Below, one piece after another: positions 1-8,105 of a DNA stretch of 64,000 bases (position 1 is the stretch's first letter; every line of letters begins with the position of its first letter). Source of the stretch: Haloactinomyces albus. GTDB lineage: Bacteria; Actinomycetota; Actinomycetes; Mycobacteriales; Pseudonocardiaceae. The notes beneath the pieces were generated by a model. It was not told where the DNA came from and searched no databases. It was given only the letters and a program-made list of their open reading frames with translations. A program made the translations under genes and the position numbers. Where the stretch lies: contig NZ_JAVDXW010000001.1 in the NCBI RefSeq assembly GCF_031458135.1, positions 868,001 to 932,000 on the forward strand. The letters run 5' to 3'.

Positions 1-101
1 GACTTCACGTACTCGCCCTGATCGGCGAGTTTGTTGAGTACATCCTTGCTTGTCACGCCGAGCTCTTTGGCGAGCTCGTGTACGCGGGCCTTGCCTGCCA
101 C
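1..101 (-). CDS. infB: Translation initiation factor IF-2, N-terminal fragment
   Basis: Only the first 33 or so codons lie in the window; the gene runs off the left edge. The peptide begins [16 protein letters not shown] and continues with a [16 protein letters not shown] segment, which is the IF-2 N-terminal helical domain (IF2_N). The GTG start at 101 is preceded by a GAGGAG ribosome binding site. IF-2 is the GTPase that brings initiator tRNA to the 30S subunit. It closes the rimP-nusA-ylxR-infB operon, an arrangement conserved across bacteria. Confidence 0.93.
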   Translation of the reverse strand, partial: MAGKARVHELAKELGVTSKDVLNKLADQGEYVK

Positions 102-181
102 TGCTCTCCTCATCTGGTGAGGCCGGGCGGCAGACCCGCTCGACCTCGTCCTACTGCCGGTGCGCGTTCATGGCTTCAGCT

Positions 182-571
182 TCACGGCTGATTCATGACG
201 GGTCGACCTGCTTCCTTCAACTGCCGGGTGCGGGGGGATCCCGCACCGGTCACATCGTGAGCCACATGCTCCACATGGGCCTGCACTGCCGAGAGCTCGA
301 GCCGCCCGGGAACACGAAGTGCCCGGGGAAACGCCCGACGCCGCTCGGCCAGACGCAGACACGCGGGATCGGGATGCAACCAAGCACCCCGGCCCGATCG
401 CCTGCGTCGAGGATCGGGGACGGCCGCATGACCATCCTCGGCCACCACGCGTAGCAGCTCGGAGGCCCACGTCCGGGTCCGGCATCCGACACACGTGCGG
501 ATGGGCTCGTGATGTGCACCACGGGCACCAGTGGATCGTGTGTGGATTCTCGCCCCCTCGCGTCGAGCCAC
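182..571 (-). CDS. ylxR: YlxR family (DUF448) RNA-binding protein
   Basis: A small basic protein between nusA and infB. The diagnostic YlxR signature is present: RTCVGCR, then LLRVV, then GRGAWLHPDPACLRLA. The family binds RNA and its location in the nusA operon is near universal; a role in transcription or RNase P activity has been proposed for relatives. The start is uncertain. The reading frame is open back to 712, but residues before the CVGC motif look non-coding, so I chose the GTG at 571; no strong ribosome binding site marks any start. The C-terminus (about 30 residues past the fold) is variable in the family. Confidence 0.85.
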   Translation of the reverse strand: MARREGARIHTRSTGARGAHHEPIRTCVGCRTRTWASELLRVVAEDGHAAVPDPRRRRSGRGAWLHPDPACLRLAERRRAFPRALRVPGRLELSAVQAHVEHVAHDVTGAGSPRTRQLKEAGRPVMNQP

Positions 572-738
572 CCGTGATTCTAACCCGTCGTTGCCAACGG
601 GCCGAATCAGGTCGTCTTGTTGGTGGCGGGATACAACCGTGTCCGGACCTTCCGCTCCGCACCTTCCGATCAGCGTGGTGATCATCGGCTTCGAGCGGGG
701 TGCACGAACCAACCGGACAACGCCCGAACCCCGAACCG

Positions 739-1818
739 TTATTCCGCCGATCCCATGGCAGGTAGTTCGTCGATGGCGGGATCCACTCCTGCCACAGTGG
801 GCGGCTGAGCACCGGGGTGCCCGGCTGTCGTGGTCGGCGAGCTGGGGTCGGCATCGCTGCGGATGTCGATCCGCCAGCCGGTCAGCCTGGCCGCGAGGCG
901 GGCATTCTGACCTTCCTTGCCGATCGCGAGGGAGAGCTGAAAATCCGGCACGATCACCCGGGCCGTCTTCGCTCGCTCGTCGACCACCTCCACCGAGACC
1001 ACCTTGGCCGGTGACAGGGCGTTACCCACGAATGTACCGGGATCCTCGGAGAAGTCGATGATGTCGATCTTCTCGTCGCCCAGTTCACGCATCACATTGC
1101 GCACTCGCGCACCCATCGGGCCGATACACGCGCCCTTGGCATTGACCCCACTGATCGCACACCGCACTGCGATCTTGGACCGGTGACCGGCCTCGCGCGC
1201 CACAGCGGGGATCTCCACCGTCCCGTCGGCGATCTCCGGTACCTCCAGCGCGAACAGTCGACGCACCAGGTTGGGATGGGTCCGCGAGAAGGTGATCTGG
1301 GGCCCGTGCGCGCTACGCGAAACACCCACGACGTAGCACTTGATCCGGCTACCGTGCTCGTACTTCTCCCCCGGCACCTGCTCGGCCGCCGGGATCACAC
1401 CCTCGCTCTCGCCGACCTGCACGACGACCATGCCACGCGAGTTGGCCTTGGCATCGCGCTGGATCACACCACCGAGGATTTCACCTTCCTTCGTGGAGAA
1501 CTCCCCGAAGTTCTTCTCGTGCTCGGCGTCACGCAGGCGCTGCACGATCACCTGTCGTGCGGTCGTCGCCGCGATGCGACCGAATCCCTCCGGCGTGTCG
1601 TCCCATTCCTCGGCGACCTCGCCCTCGGTGTCCAGCGTGTGTGCGATCACACGCACGACGCCGGTCTTGCGATCGACTTCCACCCGGGCGTGCGGCTGGT
1701 GCCCCTCGGTGTGTCGGTACGCGGTGAGCAGCGCTGACTCGATCGCCTGTAGGACGGTTTCGAATGGAATGTCCTTGTCTCGTTCGATCGCCCGCAGCGC
1801 GGCGATGTCGACGTTCAC
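739..1818 (-). CDS. nusA: Transcription termination/antitermination factor NusA
   Basis: 359 residues, typical for actinobacterial NusA, which lack the C-terminal acidic repeats of E. coli. The order is an RNA-polymerase-binding N-terminal domain ([18 protein letters not shown] start), an S1 domain around 135-200 ([18 protein letters not shown]) and two KH domains around 220-345 ([18 protein letters not shown] and [19 protein letters not shown]). It binds RNA polymerase and nascent RNA and modulates pausing, termination and rRNA antitermination. Its start overlaps the rimP stop by 4 bases, so the two are translationally coupled. Confidence 0.98.
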   Translation of the reverse strand: MNVDIAALRAIERDKDIPFETVLQAIESALLTAYRHTEGHQPHARVEVDRKTGVVRVIAHTLDTEGEVAEEWDDTPEGFGRIAATTARQVIVQRLRDAEHEKNFGEFSTKEGEILGGVIQRDAKANSRGMVVVQVGESEGVIPAAEQVPGEKYEHGSRIKCYVVGVSRSAHGPQITFSRTHPNLVRRLFALEVPEIADGTVEIPAVAREAGHRSKIAVRCAISGVNAKGACIGPMGARVRNVMRELGDEKIDIIDFSEDPGTFVGNALSPAKVVSVEVVDERAKTARVIVPDFQLSLAIGKEGQNARLAARLTGWRIDIRSDADPSSPTTTAGHPGAQPPTVAGVDPAIDELPAMGSAE

Positions 1819-2387
1819 CTCGAGTCCTCCGTGTCTTCCCCGTCGTTGCCGTGTCCGCCAACGACGCCCGCAGCCCGATCGAGCTTGGTCAGTTCTTTCG
1901 CCGGTGGCTGCTGGAACTCCACCTCGACCACCGCGCGCTCGATGTCACGGTAGGCCAGTTGCCGGATTTCACCCCTGGTGAGAACCACCACCGCGGCATC
2001 ATCGGCCGCCCCGACGCGGGCCGCCAGTTCACTCCCGTCGGTCAGACGGACCTTGACCAGGCGGTTGCGCGCGCGGCGCCAGTGGCGCACCTTGGTCAGC
2101 GGACGGTCCACCCCTGGTGAAGTCACCTCCAGGGTGTAGGAACCGGCGAGCACGTGTTCGTGCGTGTCCAGCACCTCGGAGACGGCATGACTCACGTCGG
2201 TGATGTCGTCGAGGCCGACCCCATCATCGGCGTCTATGACCACCTTAACCAGGCGGCGACGCCCGGCCTGCTGCACATCGAACTCTTCGAGATCAAAGCC
2301 CAGGGCCGCCACGGGCTCGGCGACGACGGGCTCCAGGCGCGCGACAACCTCGTCACGCGGCGGGCTGGACACGATGGCACTCCCCAA
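1815..2387 (-). CDS. rimP: Ribosome maturation factor RimP
   Basis: 190 residues. The N-terminal alpha/beta domain carries [24 protein letters not shown] and the hallmark [12 protein letters not shown]; the C-terminal Sm-like barrel follows with [21 protein letters not shown]. RimP is required for maturation of the 30S subunit. It is the first gene of the rimP-nusA-ylxR-infB operon and overlaps nusA by 4 bases. The 225-base gap upstream, shared with a divergent lipoprotein gene, must hold the operon promoter; I could not assign its boxes with confidence. Confidence 0.96.
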   Translation of the reverse strand: MGSAIVSSPPRDEVVARLEPVVAEPVAALGFDLEEFDVQQAGRRRLVKVVIDADDGVGLDDITDVSHAVSEVLDTHEHVLAGSYTLEVTSPGVDRPLTKVRHWRRARNRLVKVRLTDGSELAARVGAADDAAVVVLTRGEIRQLAYRDIERAVVEVEFQQPPAKELTKLDRAAGVVGGHGNDGEDTEDSR

Positions 2388-2611
2388 GGTTCGTCCGGTC
2401 GTCAGTTCAGGTGCAGCGGATCGGCAGGGCAGACCTACCCCACGGCCGGCGCTGCACCATGCCGATCGTGGGCTCTCCAGCGTATCGCGTCCACCTGCAC
2501 GTCAGCGCGCCACGGACCAAGCTTGCAGCTGCAGCAGCCGCAGCGGCGACCGTAGGGGCACACTGCACCCGGTGATTCTCCCGAATCGGGCACGCGCGGT
2601 GGGCCGGGACG

Positions 2612-3145
2612 ATGGCACATGAACAACTGGCAGGATGGCATCCCGTGGAATCTCCCCCGCAGGCCGGTGCCCCTTTCGGACGCCGGGCCATACTGCGTGT
2701 GGCCGCACTTCTGCCCGTGACGGCCACACTCACCATCGGCTGCACCGCCTCCTCGCAGACCGAGGAACCGGACCCGCTCGAGGCGGTCGTCACACGTGCG
2801 CGCTCCGACGCGGAACTGGCACGTGCCGTCGAGCAGGCTCATCCCGACCTCGCCGACGAAGCGACAGCAGTCGCCTCGATCCGCACCGAGCACGCGCGTG
2901 CTCTTCAACAGGAAATCGATCGGGTGAACCCACCGGACCCGGAAGCGACCACCTCGGCACCACTACCGCCCCCTGCGTCGCCCGCACCGCAGACCGCGGA
3001 AGAGGCCACGGCGACACTGAAGCGGACACTCCGCGAGGCACAGCGTCAGGCAGCCGACATGGTGCCCCGGTTGCCTCCGTACCGCGCCGGGCTGACCGGT
3101 TCGATATCGGCGAGCTGTGCAAGCCTGCAGGAGATACTGGCATGA
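2612..3145 (+). CDS. Predicted lipoprotein upstream of DUF4439 gene (Rv2843-like position)
   Basis: 177 residues. A twin-arginine-containing signal region (FGRRAILRVAALL) ends in a lipobox TIGC, giving a predicted lipid-modified Cys near residue 44. The mature part is Ala/Glu/Pro rich with a short proline linker and no recognised catalytic motif. The stop overlaps the ATG of the next gene (ATGA), so the pair is coupled. The position divergent from rimP and next to a DUF4439 gene and proS matches the M. tuberculosis Rv2843-Rv2844-Rv2845c arrangement as I remember it. Function unknown; probably an envelope partner of the DUF4439 protein. Confidence 0.8.
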   Translation: MAHEQLAGWHPVESPPQAGAPFGRRAILRVAALLPVTATLTIGCTASSQTEEPDPLEAVVTRARSDAELARAVEQAHPDLADEATAVASIRTEHARALQQEIDRVNPPDPEATTSAPLPPPASPAPQTAEEATATLKRTLREAQRQAADMVPRLPPYRAGLTGSISASCASLQEILA

Positions 3146-3594
3146 GCAAACCGCAGCTTTCCGAGCAAGCCGTGAGCGCACTGCAACGGGCATTGCGCGC
3201 GGAGCACGCCGCCATCTGGATCCACGGTCTGGCCGGGGCCTTCGCGAGCGAGCAGCGAGTCGATTCCGCGGTTGCGGAAGCCGTGCGCAAACACCGGCAA
3301 TTCAGGGAGACCACGGAGCAGCTTCTCCAGGAGGCGGGAATCAAGCCCGCACCGGCGGAACCGGCCTATTCGGTCCCACAGCAGCCCACCGACCAGACCT
3401 CGGCGATTCGTCTACTGATCACCGCTGAACACGACTGTACGATCGGGTGGCGCTCGGTTCTGGAGACCACCGAGGTCTCTCGGCTCCGGCGCCACGCCCT
3501 CGACGCACTCACCACGGCATCCGCCCGCGCCACGCGCTGGCGCATCACCATCGGAGATCAGCCTGCCGTCCTGGCCTTCCCCGGCCGGCCGTAG
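3142..3594 (+). CDS. DUF4439 ferritin-like protein
   Basis: 150 residues starting MSKPQLSEQAVSALQRALRAE. The helical pattern with ALRAEHAAIW near residue 15 and AEHDCTIGWRSVLE near residue 95 fits the DUF4439 family, which has a ferritin-like four-helix fold. Full di-iron ligation is not obvious from the sequence. The ATG overlaps the stop of the upstream lipoprotein gene. Conserved neighbourhood beside rimP and proS in Actinobacteria. The biochemical role is not established; I infer that it works with the lipoprotein. Confidence 0.82.
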   Translation: MSKPQLSEQAVSALQRALRAEHAAIWIHGLAGAFASEQRVDSAVAEAVRKHRQFRETTEQLLQEAGIKPAPAEPAYSVPQQPTDQTSAIRLLITAEHDCTIGWRSVLETTEVSRLRRHALDALTTASARATRWRITIGDQPAVLAFPGRP

Positions 3595-3662
3595 GAAGTC
3601 TTCGGATGCCTTGCTCGGGTGGTTGTTCCCGACCAGGTTGCTCCATCACGCACCCGGAGTGG

Positions 3663-4568
3663 TCACTCCGGCGCTTTGTCCTGGGGCCAACCGAGGCGCA
3701 GGGCGTCGGTGGTGACCTTCTTCAATCTCGCGTCGTCGCGGTTCGGGTTCGCGAAGTAGGCGGATTCACCGATGACGACCAACCGGCCCTGCTGCTGCGA
3801 GGCGTATCCGAGGTCACCATTGAGATCCGGGAAATTATCGGGCACCGGCCGTCCGGCCGAGACGAGGTCTTCGATATTGCCCGTGCCACTCCTGGTGGTC
3901 AGCTTCTCCAACTCCTTCGCACTGGGCGCGTTCGGCATCCGCGCGGTGACCACCGAGGTCAGCACTCGCTCTCCACCGGGCAGCGTGGTGGTGTAGAGCG
4001 CACGAGTGAGGTGTTCACACGGATGCTCGGAGAAGTAATCGGCGATCTCGTCGGTCGAGAACTGCCTGCAGCCCGGCATCTCTTCCCGCGAGTGCTGGTC
4101 GAACCGATACAGTCCCTTCTGCGAGGAATTCCCGCCTGCCTGCGGAGCATCGGTACCGGATGTGTCCGGTTTGATCAGGAGCCAGAGCAGACCGGAGACC
4201 ACCGACACGGCACACAGGACCAGACCACGCAGGAGCCATCCCGTCGGCGTGACTCCGCTCCGCGAACCGCTCCGATCCGCTCGCTGCTGCGGCTCGGCAG
4301 GCGGCGGCGAACCGGCCGGACCACCTCCCGCCTGCGCGTGAGCAGTCGGCGGATTGCTGGGGTGCTGGGGCACCGGAGGCGGATTTCCGGCGACATTCGT
4401 CCGGCTCCCCTGCTGAGGTGGCGAGAATGTCGGACGGGTTCGCTCCTGGGAGTTCGACGGCACGGAGGCGCCGGATACCGGCTCCCGATCGTGGCCTCCC
4501 GCTGTGTTGCGGACAGCATTTAGTGGCGCGGTGTCACCGCGCTCGAAGTCTCCCTGCGGTCCTGTCAT
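3663..4568 (-). CDS. Single-pass membrane protein with disordered cytoplasmic N-terminus, function unknown
   Basis: 301 residues. Roughly residues 1-105 are Pro/Gln/Ser/Gly rich and presumably disordered. A single membrane helix follows at about 110-130 (WLLRGLVLCAVSVVSGLLWLL), then an extracytoplasmic domain of about 170 residues. That domain has two cysteines spaced as CRQFSTDEIADYFSEHPCEHL, a possible disulfide, and ends at the C-terminus without further motifs. The layout is type II (N-in). I do not recognise a family. It is not obviously in an operon; the upstream gap of about 220 bases contains an aminotransferase remnant. Confidence 0.7.
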   Translation of the reverse strand: MTGPQGDFERGDTAPLNAVRNTAGGHDREPVSGASVPSNSQERTRPTFSPPQQGSRTNVAGNPPPVPQHPSNPPTAHAQAGGGPAGSPPPAEPQQRADRSGSRSGVTPTGWLLRGLVLCAVSVVSGLLWLLIKPDTSGTDAPQAGGNSSQKGLYRFDQHSREEMPGCRQFSTDEIADYFSEHPCEHLTRALYTTTLPGGERVLTSVVTARMPNAPSAKELEKLTTRSGTGNIEDLVSAGRPVPDNFPDLNGDLGYASQQQGRLVVIGESAYFANPNRDDARLKKVTTDALRLGWPQDKAPE

Positions 4569-4656
4569 CTGTTCGGGTGGCCTTGGCGATCAGACACGGG
4601 CACCTACGGTAGCGGGTACTGCGCATCGACAGAACACCACATCCGGACATACGGCC

Positions 4657-4737
4657 CTACCTCGCCCGAAGCGCTTTCACGACCAGCTCGACGTCCTCCT
4701 CGGTGCTGTGGACGTGAAAAGCCAGCCGGGCCTTTCC
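4657..4737 (-). pseudogene. C-terminal remnant of a class V-type aminotransferase
   Basis: The minus strand reads GKARLAFHVHSTEEDVELVV and then KALRAR followed by TAG. This is the characteristic C-terminal tail of PLP-dependent class V aminotransferases (the x-R-L-x-H-x-x-T-E-x-D-V motif). An in-frame TAA lies immediately upstream, so only 26 codons remain and no intact gene exists. The body of the gene was apparently deleted when the yjbQ side was joined. Identification is by motif only. Confidence 0.6.
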
Positions 4738-4790
4738 TTACGCCTCGCGCATATCGGTCAACCTATCGGTACGCCCATTAGCGTGGGGGC

Positions 4791-5195
4791 ATGAAGAGTG
4801 AAGAAATCGAGATCCGGACGGGCTCGAGCGAGGTCGTCCGCGACCTCAGCGCCGAATGCGAGCGCTTCCTCACCGGCTCCGAGGACGGCCTGCTGCACGT
4901 ATGGGTCCCTCATGCCACGGCCGGACTGGCCATCATCGAGACCGGGGCAGGCAGCGACGAGGACCTGCTCAATGCTCTGCGGGACCTGCTTCCCGCGGAC
5001 AACCGGTGGCGGCACCGGCACGGCTCACCCGGCCACGGGCGCGACCACGTCCTGCCTGCCGTGGTACCGCCGTACGCCTCGATCCCGGTGCTCGGTGGCC
5101 GGATGGCCCTGGGTACCTGGCAGTCGGTGTGCCTGGTGGACACCAACACCGACAACACCGGCCGCCGTGTCCGGCTGAGTTTCCTGCCGGGCTAA
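4791..5195 (+). CDS. YjbQ/UPF0047 family protein (secondary thiamine-phosphate synthase-like)
   Basis: 134 residues, the usual family length. Family motifs are visible: GLLHVWVPHATAGLAIIE near residue 35, a central H-rich turn (HRHGSPGHGRDHVLPAVV, residues 75-92) and the C-terminal GTWQSVCLVDTN segment. UPF0047 members form trimers with a metal site and have weak thiamine-phosphate synthase activity in E. coli YjbQ; the physiological role is unclear. The ATG at 4791 follows a G-rich ribosome binding site. Its stop overlaps the stop of the convergent DUF2182 gene by 3 to 4 bases. Confidence 0.88.
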   Translation: MKSEEIEIRTGSSEVVRDLSAECERFLTGSEDGLLHVWVPHATAGLAIIETGAGSDEDLLNALRDLLPADNRWRHRHGSPGHGRDHVLPAVVPPYASIPVLGGRMALGTWQSVCLVDTNTDNTGRRVRLSFLPG

Positions 5196-6007
5196 GTCAT
5201 CGTGGTCACCAGACCGGGAGCGGTCAGCAGGACCACACCGAGGCCGATCAGCAGCACTCCGAGTACGGACCCGAGCACCACGCCACGAGGGACGACCTTC
5301 TCCACCGCGATCACCGCGGCGGTGACGGCCATCCACACCAAGCTCATCGCTCCTGCAGCCAACAGGACCACCATCAGCGCCCAGCAGCAGCCGAGGCAGT
5401 ACCCACCGTGGCTGATACCGACCCGCAGTGCTCCTCTCCGGCTCCCCCTGATCAGGTCCGCGTACCGGATCACCAGTGCCAGCGGCGACCGGCAGCGAAC
5501 CAGGCACCATCGCTTGAACGGCGTGAACTGGTAAGCACCCGCCATGAGCAGCACACCGGATCCGGCCCGCACGGCGGTCGCACTTCCGTCCGCGGCGAGA
5601 ACTTCGAAGCCACGCACGAGGAGGTAACCGAACACCCCCACCACGCCCCACACGAGCAGGTAACCGACCGTCAACGCGGACATGGTGCCGGGACCGGTGC
5701 GTTCCCCGAGGAGTCGGCTGATACCCACCGCGAACGGGGCGAGACCGGGCAGCATCATCGCCGCCATCATCACGACCCAGGTGACCAGGAACATGCCGAG
5801 TGCGATCGGGATCGTCTGCATCCGCGGTTCCATGGGACGCATTCCGGTGAGAATTCCCAATCGCATGTCGGGCATGGCCACGGCCAGACTGTTGGTGAAC
5901 AGCCAGGCCGCCGCAGCCAGTGCGAGCAGAGTCCCGGCCAGAAACAGTTCCGCTCTCGACCAAGTGCGCGGCGAAGGGACGCCGTGGCCCTCTGCCGAAT
6001 GGGTCAT
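5192..6007 (-). CDS. DUF2182 integral membrane protein
   Basis: 271 residues with about seven hydrophobic segments. DUF2182 features are present: MPDMRLGILTGM early, WVVMMAAMMLPG in the second helix (metal-binding-like Met run), FTPFKRWCLVRCRSP and HGGYCLGCCWALMVV with paired cysteines. The family is described as predicted metal-binding membrane proteins without a defined substrate. The ATG at 6007 overlaps the stop of the upstream DUF1326 gene (ATGA), so they form a two-gene operon. That pairing recurs in Actinobacteria and Proteobacteria. A longer open frame to 6250 exists but runs inside the DUF1326 gene and is rejected. Confidence 0.88.
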   Translation of the reverse strand: MTHSAEGHGVPSPRTWSRAELFLAGTLLALAAAAWLFTNSLAVAMPDMRLGILTGMRPMEPRMQTIPIALGMFLVTWVVMMAAMMLPGLAPFAVGISRLLGERTGPGTMSALTVGYLLVWGVVGVFGYLLVRGFEVLAADGSATAVRAGSGVLLMAGAYQFTPFKRWCLVRCRSPLALVIRYADLIRGSRRGALRVGISHGGYCLGCCWALMVVLLAAGAMSLVWMAVTAAVIAVEKVVPRGVVLGSVLGVLLIGLGVVLLTAPGLVTTMT

Positions 6008-6663
6008 GACTCGTCCGGTCCGGTCCAGTCGAACGGGATGAGCTTGCTGGAATAGCCGGAGCGATCCCAGTGGAAGCCGAAGGAGTCGGCCCGGTTGGTG
6101 GTGGCCTTGCCCCACGTCGAGGCTCCCTGCCCGGGCCCCACTTCGGCGCCCGGCAGGTTGTGCACCTGCACCCGTGAGCCCTCCGCCACGGTCGGGCCGG
6201 TCAGTGCCTCGACAGCGGCCTCCGCCTTCCCCGGAACCCGCACGCTCCACTTGGCGAGGTCCTCGTCGATCGACACTTCGACAGGAGCATATTCCATACC
6301 TCGCATTTCCGGATGGAACATCTCGCCGAACTGTGCGGGCCAGCCGCCCGCCGAGCCGCCGAAGACGGCCTGCAACGCCGCGCGCTGATCGTCGTCGGCA
6401 CGCTCGTCGAGGAAGACGGCGGCGTAGGCGTCGGTGTGCTCACCGCTCCACACATTCCCGACGAAGGAACCGAGCATCACGACGTTGAGGCCGTCCAGCC
6501 GGGTCTCCCCATAGGTGCCCTCACGGACATGCCACAGGAGGACCCCCTCGCAGTCACCGTAGGTCGGTGGTTGGGCGAACGAGCAGGGGCACGGGATCGC
6601 GCACTTGCATGCGTCGAACCAGGTGCCTTCGAGGTGCCATTTCGGGATCGTGGAAGTAGTCAT
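6004..6663 (-). CDS. DUF1326 domain-containing protein
   Basis: 219 residues from the ATG at 6663, which is preceded by a GGGAGGGAG ribosome binding site; an in-frame start at 6690 is less well placed. The N-terminus shows the DUF1326 cysteine signature ACKCAIPCPCSF near residues 20-31, followed by YGDCEGVLLWHV. The protein is soluble in appearance and lacks a signal peptide. Members nearly always neighbour DUF2182 membrane proteins, as here with a 4-base overlap. The Cys-rich motif suggests a metal or redox role; no reaction is established. Confidence 0.88.
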   Translation of the reverse strand: MTTSTIPKWHLEGTWFDACKCAIPCPCSFAQPPTYGDCEGVLLWHVREGTYGETRLDGLNVVMLGSFVGNVWSGEHTDAYAAVFLDERADDDQRAALQAVFGGSAGGWPAQFGEMFHPEMRGMEYAPVEVSIDEDLAKWSVRVPGKAEAAVEALTGPTVAEGSRVQVHNLPGAEVGPGQGASTWGKATTNRADSFGFHWDRSGYSSKLIPFDWTGPDES

Positions 6664-6856
6664 GACGCTCCCTCCCCCGATGTGCGTCAATGTGGACTAC
6701 ATCTCGAGTATGGTCCTCGCCGGGATGTCTGGGAACCTCACCAGAGTAACTTTTTCGTCCGTTCGCGGTTGAGCTTCCTTGCGACGGCATTCCTGCTCAC
6801 GGCCACATTCAGCCTCGCACGAGCCGATACGACGAGGGAGCGCTCGAACGTGCGGA

Positions 6857-7384
6857 TCACAACGGCCCGAGGTGCATGAGGATCTCGTCGCGGTCGTCCT
6901 CCGGGGCCAACCGAAGCGCTCCCGGCCGGCGACCGATCTCGCGCCAGCCGAGGCGTCCGTAAAAGGTCTCCAATCCCACACCCGCCCGTGCGGCCAGGTG
7001 CAGTTGTTCCACCTTCACCTCGTCGCGTGCGATCTCGCGGGCATGGTGCATCAGGAACGATCCGACACCCTCGCCCCGGCAGTTCGGGTGGCTCTGCACA
7101 TGATGCAGCGAACCCCGGTGCGCGATCAGCGGATCGAGGCTGCGCCGGAGCACCAGCCAGCCGAGCAGCCCTCGATCGTCCACAGCGGTCAGAAGGCGGC
7201 AGCGGTCGGCATGAAGTTCGCCGACGAGGCGTTCCAGGACCGGAGCCACATCACCGCCATCGACAGGCGGGAACGGGAACCCCGCAGCACCTCCGGCATT
7301 CGTCACGGCCACCCAGCAGTCGGCCAGGGCACGGCGAACATTCTCGGTGACCTCGGTATCGGACAGGTACTGCCGGATCTTCAT
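6857..7384 (-). CDS. GNAT family N-acetyltransferase
   Basis: 175 residues from the ATG at 7384 (MKIRQYLSDTEVTENVRRAL); a GTG at 7396 four codons upstream is an alternative. The acetyl-CoA-binding motif A is visible as HVQSHPNCRGEGVGSFLMHHA around residues 105-125, and motif B-like VGLETFYGRLGWREIG near residue 150. The substrate cannot be told from sequence. No close operon partner: DUF397 lies just upstream on the same strand with a gap of about 50 bases. Confidence 0.85.
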   Translation of the reverse strand: MKIRQYLSDTEVTENVRRALADCWVAVTNAGGAAGFPFPPVDGGDVAPVLERLVGELHADRCRLLTAVDDRGLLGWLVLRRSLDPLIAHRGSLHHVQSHPNCRGEGVGSFLMHHAREIARDEVKVEQLHLAARAGVGLETFYGRLGWREIGRRPGALRLAPEDDRDEILMHLGPL

Positions 7385-7431
7385 CGACTCGTTCACGCGC
7401 CGCAGTATGCCGGGGAGCACCGACACGGATC

Positions 7432-7653
7432 TCAGGCGAGGTCGTCGAACTCTCCGGCCTCGACGCCCTGCATCCAAGCCGCCATCTCGGCGCGGGTGAA
7501 CAGCACGGCACCGGCACCGCGGTCGTTGCTGTTGCGAACCGCCACCCGACCGTCATCCAGAACCGCGACCTCGACGCACTGGCCTCCACCATTGGCACCG
7601 CCACTGAAGCTGCTCTTAGGCCATGTGACATCGAAAAGCTCCGACTGAACCAT
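7432..7653 (-). CDS. DUF397 protein
   Basis: 73 residues, MVQSELFDVTWPKSSFSGG start, with the DUF397 pattern WPKSSFSGGANGGGQCVEVAVLD and the AVRNSNDRGAGAVLF/TRAEMAAWM tail. DUF397 proteins are small actinomycete partners of XRE-DUF5753 regulators (WhiJ-type loci of Streptomyces), in which the small protein antagonises the DNA-binding partner. The ATG at 7653 follows a GAGGAGG-type ribosome binding site. The cognate regulator lies immediately upstream but is broken, so this gene may be an orphan. Confidence 0.9.
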   Translation of the reverse strand: MVQSELFDVTWPKSSFSGGANGGGQCVEVAVLDDGRVAVRNSNDRGAGAVLFTRAEMAAWMQGVEAGEFDDLA

Positions 7654-7675
7654 CGCGGGCCTCCTCAACAGCAAT

Positions 7676-8005
7676 TCACTCGTACTCCTTCAGAGTAGTG
7701 GCAATCAATTCCACTGAATCAGCCTGTGACAACGCCATCGAGGTCAACGACGCGAAGCGCATGGTGCAGCGACGTACATCGTCCTGGCTTTCCAGGTAGA
7801 GCGCCCCCCATGATTCCCTCGATGTACCCCACATCCGAAGCGAGTTCCGGCAAGGTCAGGATCGTGAAGGCGCCCTCCATCCCCGGGTGAGGCCCAGAGT
7901 CCAGGGGAAGAATCCGGATTGTGACATCCAACTCTCGCGTTGCTTCGATCAGGCGTTCGAGCTGGCCGCGCATGACTCGCTTCGCTCCACCAGGGGCCGT
8001 GGAGT
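7676..8005 (-). pseudogene. DUF5753 regulator fragment, N-terminus missing and frameshifted
   Basis: Readable from GGAKRVMRGQLERLIEA through TIRILPLDSGPHPGMEGAF and ASDVGYIEGIM, the C-terminal DUF5753 domain of XRE-type regulators. At a run of six G (plus-strand C run 7804-7809) the frame breaks. With one G fewer it continues ALYLESQDDVRRCTMRFASL, then TSMALSQADSVELI to a TGA at 7676-7678, the expected family ending. The N-terminal helix-turn-helix is absent: upstream sequence toward proS does not match. The gene sits 23 bases before DUF397, its usual partner. Either genuine decay or, for the frameshift alone, a sequencing error. Confidence 0.8.
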
Positions 8006-8105
8006 GAGCTGTGTCGGTTTTCGGCAACTGCGCGCCCCGGTGCCCGGGTGAGGGTTGAAGTCTTCGGGAAGACGTCAACCCGACACCTCGCACGATCCCG
8101 GCAGT

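Noticed and set aside
572-712. N-terminal extension of ylxR to the ATG at 712
   Set aside because: The extra residues before the CVGC motif have no family similarity and look like untranslated sequence after nusA.
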